DNA of 64,000 bases, taken from assembly GCF_002749975.1 (NCBI RefSeq), contig NZ_PEIG01000019.1, positions 1-64,000 on the forward strand, written 5' to 3'. This document shows positions 57,078 to 64,000 of this stretch, in pieces. Positions within the stretch are counted from its first letter, which is position 1; the number at the start of each line of letters is the position of its first letter. This DNA comes from Gloeocapsopsis sp. IPPAS B-1203. Its GTDB lineage: Bacteria; Cyanobacteriota; Cyanobacteriia; Cyanobacteriales; Chroococcidiopsidaceae. The position numbers and the translations under genes were made by a program. Under the pieces are notes generated by a model that worked only from the letters and a program-made list of their open reading frames with translations, ran no database searches and was not told where the DNA came from.

Positions 57078-60000
57078 ACTTCAATTTAGTCCCTTCAAAT
57101 CAAGGGATTTCTACGTGGAGATAGTTTTCTAAAATATCACCCATTAAAGTTTCAATTTCGTCCCTTCAATAAAAGGGATTTCTACCTTAAATCCTGCCTA
57201 AAGGTTTCCAAGCTAGCATGTTTCAATTTAGTCCCTTCAATAAAAGGGATTTCTACGCGCCAATAGAAGTCTTAAAGCAATACATCAGAGGTTTCAATTT
57301 AGTCCCTTCAATAAAAGGGATTTCTACTCTAATTCCAAGCTTGTAATGCTCAATCATTTCTAAAGAAAGTTTCAATTTAGTCCCTTCAATAAAAGGGATT
57401 TCTACGCTTGATCTCCCCAGTACGGGAGTCAGTGACAACGTTTCAATTTAGTCCCTTCAATAAAAGGGATTTCTACCTAGAACTGGCGTAACTACCACGC
57501 CATCGACAGGAATGTTTCAATTTAGTCCCTTCAATAAAAGGGATTTCTACTTAATGCTCTACTAATTTTTATCTTTTAATTCTGCGTTTCAATTTAGTCC
57601 CTTCAATAAAAGGGATTTCTACATTTCACCTTAAACTTAATATACTGTACCACGTGTTTCAATTTAGTCCCTTCAATAAAAGGGATTTCTACTTTAGCTT
57701 CAATTCTGTTTACAGTGTAATTTAAAAGTTTCAATTTAGTCCCTTCAATAAAAGGGATTTCTACTCAAGATCTCAGGGGATACTAGTACAAGCTTTAAGT
57801 TTCAATTTAGTCCCTTCAATAAAAGGGATTTCTACCTCAAGCGCGGGCTGGAAGTATGGCGAGATTACATTTAGTTTCAATTTAGTCCCTTCAATAAAAG
57901 GGATTTCTACTGCTGGGTCGCGACTATGGTGTGATTACAAATAAAATGTTTCAATTTAGTCCCTTCAATAAAAGGGATTTCTACACAAGAAGATAGCATG
58001 AACGAATCTATCCGGCGGGTTTCAATTTAGTCCCTTCAATAAAAGGGATTTCTACTCTACGTGCAAGATCGCCCTTGACGTTGTCTTGTTGTTTCAATTT
58101 AGTCCCTTCAATAAAAGGGATTTCTACGGATGTGAGCTTATGCGATCGCTGAATCCGCGATAAGTTTCAATTTAGTCCCTTCAATAAAAGGGATTTCTAC
58201 GTCGATATATCCATATTATGGGATACACTCTTTATGTTTCAATTTAGTCCCTTCAATAAAAGGGATTTCTACCTTTATTATTCTCAGCAATCTTCTTGGC
58301 TTCCCCCCAAAGTTTCAATTTAGTCCCTTCAATAAAAGGGATTTCTACTCAATCAATTTCAATTGAAGATAGCTTTGATTCATTAGTGTTTCAATTTAGT
58401 CCCTTCAATAAAAGGGATTTCTACCCGATGTTGCAATATCGTTTACCCGCTTGGGACTGTTTCAATTTAGTCCCTTCAATAAAAGGGATTTCTACTCAAG
58501 AGTTTCGAGCAGTTAATTCGGTATTGCAGCCGTTTCAATTTAGTCCCTTCAATAAAAGGGATTTCTACAGTCTAAATTCAGTTCGCCACCGCTAACAAGA
58601 GTTGTTTCAATTTAGTCCCTTCAATAAAAGGGATTTCTACAATATTTTCTAAGTCAATGCTTACTGCTGCGGGAGTTTCAATTTAGTCCCTTCAATAAAA
58701 GGGATTTCTACTGCACTCACAGCAGCAGGATTAGATACAAATCCGTTTCAATTTAGTCCCTTCAATAAAAGGGATTTCTACTGCAAAATATCTCTGCGGT
58801 TGCTGATCGTGTTTGCGTTTCAATTTAGTCCCTTCAATAAAAGGGATTTCTACCCAATCCGCGATGATTCGCGTTCCCCGACCGATGCACTCGCAAGTAC
58901 ATGGTTTCAATTTAGTCCCTTCAATAAAAGGGATTTCTACTTGATTCAGTGGTAGTATTTAGTGCGCTATCAGCAGGTTTCAATTTAGTCCCTTCAATAA
59001 AAGGGATTTCTACACTGGATACGATCGATCAGAAAATAAATAATTTGTTTCAATTTAGTCCCTTCAATAAAAGGGATTTCTACACCGCCCTTTCTCCCTC
59101 TAGCACGCGCCGCCGTCGTTTCAATTTAGTCCCTTCAATAAAAGGGATTTCTACCCCCCGTTTTTGGGTCAACACCAGTTACCGCCGTTTCAATTTAGTC
59201 CCTTCAATAAAAGGGATTTCTACTTGAGCGTGAGTAGTCCAGTAATGTTCCTCAAAAAGTTTGATGTTTCAATTTAGTCCCTTCAATAAAAGGGATTTCT
59301 ACTCAAAGTAGCATAATTATTTTGTTGATGAGTTTTAAGTTTCAATTTAGTCCCTTCAATAAAAGGGATTTCTACCACGGCAAAATCGGTACAATCACTC
59401 GATCAAAGCAAGGTTTCAATTTAGTCCCTTCAATAAAAGGGATTTCTACGTAATGGCAAGGATGCCTTGAGAGAAGCTGTTTCCCGTTTCAATTTAGTCC
59501 CTTCAATAAAAGGGATTTCTACATAGCAGAACTTTTACCACAGCACCTTGCGCTGCGTTTCAATTTAGTCCCTTCAATAAAAGGGATTTCTACGTGAGTG
59601 CAGATCTAGCAAGTAACAGAAGCGCTACAGTTTCAATTTAGTCCCTTCAATAAAAGGGATTTCTACCTGCTTCAGCTGCGCTCCCAGAAAGCAATTCAGC
59701 TTCGTTTCAATTTAGTCCCTTCAATAAAAGGGATTTCTACTCTGAAGTAGATGCCTTAGCAATTAATTGGGGAAATGTTTCAATTTAGTCCCTTCAATAA
59801 AAGGGATTTCTACGACTAGAATCATCAGAACTAGATGCGGCTAAAGAGTTTCAATTTAGTCCCTTCAATAAAAGGGATTTCTACTCACTATCAAGGTGTT
59901 GTAAATCAGTCTCTAACTGTTTCAATTTAGTCCCTTCAATAAAAGGGATTTCTACAACATTGTTCTTTACCTCCCTTTTGTCTTAGTCTGTTTCAATTTA

Positions 60001-60672
60001 GTCCCTTCAATAAAAGGGATTTCTACACCCGTCTTACAAAGGCGTTGTTGTAAGATTCTTTGTTTCAATTTAGTCCCTTCAATAAAAGGGATTTCTACTT
60101 TGATTACCATCGTTGAGCAGTGTTGAAATCGGGTTTCAATTTAGTCCCTTCAATAAAAGGGATTTCTACATTGGGGACTCGAAACTATACAGGAGGAACT
60201 GTTGGTTTCAATTTAGTCCCTTCAATAAAAGGGATTTCTACCCAGGCAATCTATCACTTAATTTCTCTAATCCTGTTTCAATTTAGTCCCTTCAATAAAA
60301 GGGATTTCTACTGGATTTTTGATGACGTGATTCCTTCGATCCGCAAGTTTCAATTTAGTCCCTTCAATAAAAGGGATTTCTACAAACTAAGCAAGCCTCA
60401 GCAGCACAGTTCCTAGGAAAGTTTCAATTTAGTCCCTTCAATAAAAGGGATTTCTACTTAACCTCTATAAATTCCGTTACGCTAATCTGCGTGTTTCAAT
60501 TTAGTCCCTTCAATAAAAGGGATTTCTACAAGTATTAGTTCTTCTAGAGTTGTAGCGATTCAAGTTTCAATTTAGTCCCTTCAATAAAAGGGATTTCTAC
60601 TAATTGGAGCCGTGTGTGTAAATGTGAAAGGAGTAGTTTCAATTTAGTCCCTTCAATAAAAGGGATTTCTAC
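57078..60672 (-). CRISPR. CRISPR array, 50 repeats of 37 bp and 49 spacers
   Basis: The 37-bp repeat begins GTTTCAATTTAGTCCCTTCA and ends AAAAGGGATTTCTAC on the + strand. On the minus strand it ends with ATTGAAAC, the usual 8-base crRNA tag, and contains TCCCTT-N6-AAGGGA. The first repeat (57078-57114) has five changes and the second (57149-57185) one; the other 48 read as identical. Spacers are 32-42 bases, mostly 33-37, except one of 50. Degenerate repeats at the left mark the old, distal end, so transcription and spacer acquisition run from the right, next to the minus-strand cas genes. Confidence 0.97.
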
Positions 60673-60838
60673 GGAGGCTCTTTCAAATTTGTTCTGTATG
60701 AGGTTTTCGAGGTTCGGGTGCGCGAGTTCTTTCGCATTTGCCAATAACATTATACTAATCATAGTTTTACAAGTACAAGAAAATACCTAAATTACTTGAT
60801 ATATAACCATTTCAGCAAATGCGCGAATCCAAAACAAC
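60673..60838 (-). promoter_or_regulatory. CRISPR leader with promoter and inverted repeat
   Basis: Read on the minus strand, TTGTAC-N18-TATAAT (-35 at 60778-60773, -10 at 60754-60749) gives a good promoter about 77 bases from the first repeat. GCAAATGCG (60815-60823) and CGCATTTGC (60733-60741) form a 9-bp inverted repeat flanking that promoter. The region lies directly after the csb2 stop. Confidence 0.65.
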
Positions 60839-62326
60839 TTAATCCGCTGAAGTCATTAGCATACCGTTATTCTGGGCAATGCCCTGATATACACCCACCC
60901 ACTCGCGCATAGGAACCATTGCCCCTAAGCCATAATGAGCAGCATACCCTAGGATAATAGGTCCAGTTACCACAGTTGTAAACTTTAACTTTACTTGATA
61001 ACCAACTTGCCCTACTTTCTTACCCTGTCGGCACTCAGATTCCCATTTCCAAAAGTTTGGAAATACTTGGCAAGAAGCAATAACAGCCACCTGATTATCT
61101 AGACAGAGTGCTAAACCGTCTTCATGCTCTTGGTAAGTAGGAGTTCCTTTGAGATTGAGCCAAGGAAGATATTGTAGATATTGCAGCACTTGATGTTCTG
61201 GACCATCTTTTTGATAATGCTCTGATAGCATTCGCGGTTTACCACGACGTACAGCGGGAAATCGGGAAAGAAAAAATGGTGTAGATGATATCCAATCTTC
61301 AGAAGCTGGCTCAAGACTTTCTATATCAGCGATCGCAAGCTTAAGATCGCAACTACGGGTAACTCCTGATAACTCAGAACAACTGGCGATCGCAGCTAAT
61401 GCTTCTGAACTATAGCCACTATAGCTATAAAGTCTGATTTGCTCTACGTAACGCCCTGTACGATCTGAAACACATTGAATAATTGTATGGTCGTGGTTTT
61501 TGCTGGGTTCTCCCATTTCCTGTCCTGTAAAAACAGACGCAGGACAACGACTAACTAAAGCCTGATGCAACCGATGTGTTAGCTTGAGAGCCGCATTAAA
61601 TGGTAGTTTAGGAGAACTTGAAACTGCTAATGTGATGCTATGTGTATGTTGCCAAGCAGAGTATTGTTTTTGGACTTGCTGTTGGTTAATACGATAAGTA
61701 GCCCAGCGGATACCAGGAAATATTGCCGAACGATTGACTCCATAATTTTCATAGGTAGACAAGTTCAAAGCATTCCATAAAGCATCTGCATCCAAATCAG
61801 AATCGGCGATCGCAACAATTCTTGTTCCTTGAATATCCGGTTCAGCATTCGGTTCTGGCGCAGTTTCTACTAATGATAGCGTTGCCACCGACTCCTTGCG
61901 ACCAAAATAAGTTAACCCAGACAAACACAGACTCAACACTAATTCTTCAATCTCAGCAAGCATCACTGACCAATGAATATACAAATCGTGCTGATGACTA
62001 GACATCAACAAACCTGCGGAATAAAGTGTTTTCCCAGGACCTACCTTAGCCGTTTTTAAGTTGACCTGCGGGCGCGGACTACGATGCTGAATATAGGTTG
62101 TAGGTGGTAGAGTGTAACTTGGCTGTACCAAAGCTAACTTGTGTAGTAACGCCTTTAATGTTGGCTGGTACTTGTCTAGGAGATTAACATGATAAGCTCC
62201 GGCAACGAGCGATCGCAAAATCCGCCAGGGAGCAGGAGGCCAATCAATCACTCCTTCTGCGTGCAGATTTCCCCAAGCACAAGCTTGATATTGGTTGGTG
62301 TGGAATTGAACCTTGATGTGGATCAT
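60839..62326 (-). CDS. csb2: Type I-G CRISPR protein Csb2 (Cas5-Cas6 fusion family)
   Basis: A 495-residue protein whose start has EGVIDWPPAPWRILRSLVAG (WPPAPWR at 29-35), the hallmark of Csb2/GSU0054. It is a fused Cas5-like and Cas6-like RAMP protein of type I-G (formerly I-U) systems; the C-terminal half ends with a glycine-rich YGLGAMVPMREW loop. It should cap the 5' handle of crRNA and process pre-crRNA. It overlaps csb1 by four bases (ATGA), so it is translationally coupled. Confidence 0.85.
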   Translation of the reverse strand: MIHIKVQFHTNQYQACAWGNLHAEGVIDWPPAPWRILRSLVAGAYHVNLLDKYQPTLKALLHKLALVQPSYTLPPTTYIQHRSPRPQVNLKTAKVGPGKTLYSAGLLMSSHQHDLYIHWSVMLAEIEELVLSLCLSGLTYFGRKESVATLSLVETAPEPNAEPDIQGTRIVAIADSDLDADALWNALNLSTYENYGVNRSAIFPGIRWATYRINQQQVQKQYSAWQHTHSITLAVSSSPKLPFNAALKLTHRLHQALVSRCPASVFTGQEMGEPSKNHDHTIIQCVSDRTGRYVEQIRLYSYSGYSSEALAAIASCSELSGVTRSCDLKLAIADIESLEPASEDWISSTPFFLSRFPAVRRGKPRMLSEHYQKDGPEHQVLQYLQYLPWLNLKGTPTYQEHEDGLALCLDNQVAVIASCQVFPNFWKWESECRQGKKVGQVGYQVKLKFTTVVTGPIILGYAAHYGLGAMVPMREWVGVYQGIAQNNGMLMTSAD

Positions 62327-63303
62327 GCTTCAACAGCTTCCTCTTCTTCAGCAAATTGCACTTGGTCATCTGGTACAACAACTCGTACTTTTTCAAATAA
62401 ATCTTGACAATTATTAATTGCAGCTTTAAGTTGTTGTTCTAATTCCTCAAAAGCAGGTAATTTCTGCATACTTGTTTCTGATTTAGGAATTAAGTAACAT
62501 TCAGTGCGTAATGTCACAGGTTCAGATAGTAAGCGACGAATGAGATATTCACTGAGTACCTGAATAAGATGTTTAGCTCGACTATCTAAGTTAGATTTAT
62601 CAACGAGGCGAGTATCAATCACAAATCGTCCTAAATAGCGTTGCGCCTTGAAACTTTCGCGTACATAAACAATGTTTCCCAAACCGGCTTCACTCGGTTT
62701 TTTTACCGCCTGATCTTTGTCATTCTTGACAGCAAACATATGCTTGAGGTTGACTCCTTTACCACGTGCAGAAACCGGATCGTGAACCGCCCCACCAGTC
62801 GGCATAGAAATTGCATTTTCTGCAACAAACTCACCAGATAAAACCCTGGGAATGCGGTATACTCCTGCAATGTGGGTATAAAAGCTACCTAGCACAATAC
62901 TCATAGGACACAGTGCAAATGCAGCTTGATAAACTCCGCTGTGTCTAATCCGCTGGCGCAAGCCTTCACGAAACCTTTGTCCATCGAGTTGGGCGTGTTT
63001 GTTCTTGAGTAGATAGCCAGTTCCCAAACGGTGTGGTAAATCTAAAGTACTAGCGACGTACTGCCCAGATTTTGTATAAATTTCAACAAAGGGTAATCCA
63101 GCAAGTTCAGGAATGAGAGTATGATTCACACTATCCCAAATGCTATCTTCAATTAAATTAGCTGTTGCTTGTGGTGTGTGTAATAAAACATCAAGCCGTT
63201 GTTCCCAAGGGAGATAAGCTTGAGAAACACCGACATCTAAAAAAGTAGGAGGTTTAACAGTTGGCAGGGCAGAATCAAATTCTACAGTAATTACGTTAAG
63301 CAT
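62323..63303 (-). CDS. csb1: Type I-G CRISPR protein Csb1 (Cas7-like backbone)
   Basis: A 326-residue RAMP protein. LLHTPQATANLIEDSIWD, GVYRIPRVLSGEFVAENA, and GGAVHDPVSARGKGVN followed by GLGNIVYVRESF fit the Csb1/GSU0053 pattern as I remember it. It would be the repeated Cas7 backbone subunit of the Cascade-like complex along crRNA. It has an acidic C-terminus (EEEEAVEA). It overlaps csx17 by 8 bases and csb2 by 4 bases in one operon. Confidence 0.8.
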   Translation of the reverse strand: MLNVITVEFDSALPTVKPPTFLDVGVSQAYLPWEQRLDVLLHTPQATANLIEDSIWDSVNHTLIPELAGLPFVEIYTKSGQYVASTLDLPHRLGTGYLLKNKHAQLDGQRFREGLRQRIRHSGVYQAAFALCPMSIVLGSFYTHIAGVYRIPRVLSGEFVAENAISMPTGGAVHDPVSARGKGVNLKHMFAVKNDKDQAVKKPSEAGLGNIVYVRESFKAQRYLGRFVIDTRLVDKSNLDSRAKHLIQVLSEYLIRRLLSEPVTLRTECYLIPKSETSMQKLPAFEELEQQLKAAINNCQDLFEKVRVVVPDDQVQFAEEEEAVEA

Positions 63304-64000
63304 GGGTTTCTCCTAATTGATGAAAAGGTTGACAGGGAAAAACAAGCGCCAGCGCACAGCGTTTACCAGCAGCAATTGAATTTGGTAAGACTACTGGTTG
63401 GATTGCAGCAAGTTGCCGACAAAGTGGGACAGTAGAGCCAATTAATAAAGCATTTACCGATTGCATACTCAAGGAGGTATTGCAAGTCCATTGAAGTGAA
63501 GCAGCATATTTGTAAGCCTCTGGTAAAGGTTGAGTATGAGAAAAAGGGGTAAATTTTTTAGGAATTCGACAAAGTGCAAATCCTATAGCTAGCTCTAGAA
63601 TGAGTTGATCGTTAGTACGCCCAGCAATGAAAGCTGCGATCGCATCTGGACTAGCGCGATATGTCCAACCGTGGGCGGGATGGTATCTATCTTTTTCCCA
63701 AAGCTCATTCCATAATTTGAGTAAAGACACACATAAAACTTCTAAAGAAGAAGTCTTCAGTTTGTGGTGATGATTATCTGACCAAAACCAAGCGTCTTTA
63801 TCTTTGCTATATCTTGCTGAGGACAGCAATGGTCGAAACGAATGCGAATGTCTCGAATCTATGTGTGTTGTTGCAGTGCTAGCAAGTGCAGCGGCTAATT
63901 CAACTTCAGCAATGGGATATTCCTGATAAACTGCCTCAATCCATTTCTCCCCTAATTTGGGAACTGGAGGTAGTTTAGTTTTAATTCGACTATGCAACAC
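63296..64000 (-). CDS. csx17: Type I-G CRISPR large subunit Csx17 (Cas8-like), 3' part only
   Basis: The C-terminal 234 codons of a larger protein whose 5' end lies beyond the right edge. DAIAAFIAGRTNDQLILELA and IGFALCRIPKK match the C-terminus of Csx17, the large-subunit (Cas8-like) protein of the I-U/I-G Dpsyc-type systems. The leftmost residues at the edge are internal, not a true start. cas3, cas1/4 and cas2 are expected further right. It heads the visible csx17-csb1-csb2 operon. Confidence 0.78.
   Translation of the reverse strand: MLHSRIKTKLPPVPKLGEKWIEAVYQEYPIAEVELAAALASTATTHIDSRHSHSFRPLLSSARYSKDKDAWFWSDNHHHKLKTSSLEVLCVSLLKLWNELWEKDRYHPAHGWTYRASPDAIAAFIAGRTNDQLILELAIGFALCRIPKKFTPFSHTQPLPEAYKYAASLQWTCNTSLSMQSVNALLIGSTVPLCRQLAAIQPVVLPNSIAAGKRCALALVFPCQPFHQLGETHA

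Noticed and set aside
57253-60762. Several ORFs of 60-100 codons with repeated peptides inside the array
   Set aside because: They are translations of the CRISPR repeats (for example FNLVPSIKGIST and VEIPFIEGTKLKL) and have no coding meaning.

Overview
This 64 kb window is chromosomal DNA from a cyanobacterium. It carries photosystem and cytochrome b6f genes (psbD, ycf4, psbY, ycf39, petM), cyanobacteria-specific families and dense HIP1 (GCGATCGC) octamers. Tandem heptamer repeats and a large type I CRISPR locus fit a multicellular or Chroococcidiopsis/Gloeocapsa-like lineage rather than a picocyanobacterium, but species cannot be fixed from sequence alone.

Layout. (1) 1-5.7 kb: the 5' end of psbD (minus) diverges from ycf4; then come a lipoprotein cyclophilin, tRNA-His, small conserved families, a gamma-class carbonic anhydrase and psbY. 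(2) 5.8-15 kb: a TPR protein, an amino-acid-type binding protein translationally coupled to rpmI-rplT, and glutathione/formaldehyde genes (frmA, fghA, a glutathionyl-hydroquinone-reductase-like GST). These are interleaved with a DUF559 protein, the rbp-rpsU pair and a decayed Rpn-type gene; a class V aminotransferase and an unrecognised 41-residue membrane protein follow. (3) 15-33.8 kb: dapL, glycosyltransferase, saccharopine-dehydrogenase-like protein, ABC exporter, a six-PAS hybrid histidine kinase, hydrolase, MOSC and CsbD proteins, a CHASE4-PAS-GGDEF-EAL protein and lpdA. (4) 33.9-49 kb: trpC, a TetR/SDR pair with two matching operator-like boxes, a second class V aminotransferase, two OmpR-type regulators, NAD kinase, ycf39, petM, pdxA and an adenosine-deaminase-like protein. 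(5) 49-57 kb: a Tat-lipoprotein iron-siderophore binding protein with an AMIN-TonB receptor, purA, rplY and an APH/AAA fusion. (6) 57-64 kb: a CRISPR array of 50 repeats and 49 spacers, transcribed on the minus strand from a leader at about 60.7 kb, directly downstream of csx17(partial)-csb1-csb2. This is a type I-G (formerly I-U) effector module whose remaining cas genes lie beyond the right edge.

The most notable items are the I-G CRISPR locus with its polarity and leader structure, the paired TetR operator boxes, the 41-residue membrane protein, the rbp-rpsU unit with an internal terminator, and the altered active-site motif of the adenosine-deaminase-like protein. Nothing in the window is clearly a wholly new system. 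All family names come from recognising motifs by eye; no database search was run.
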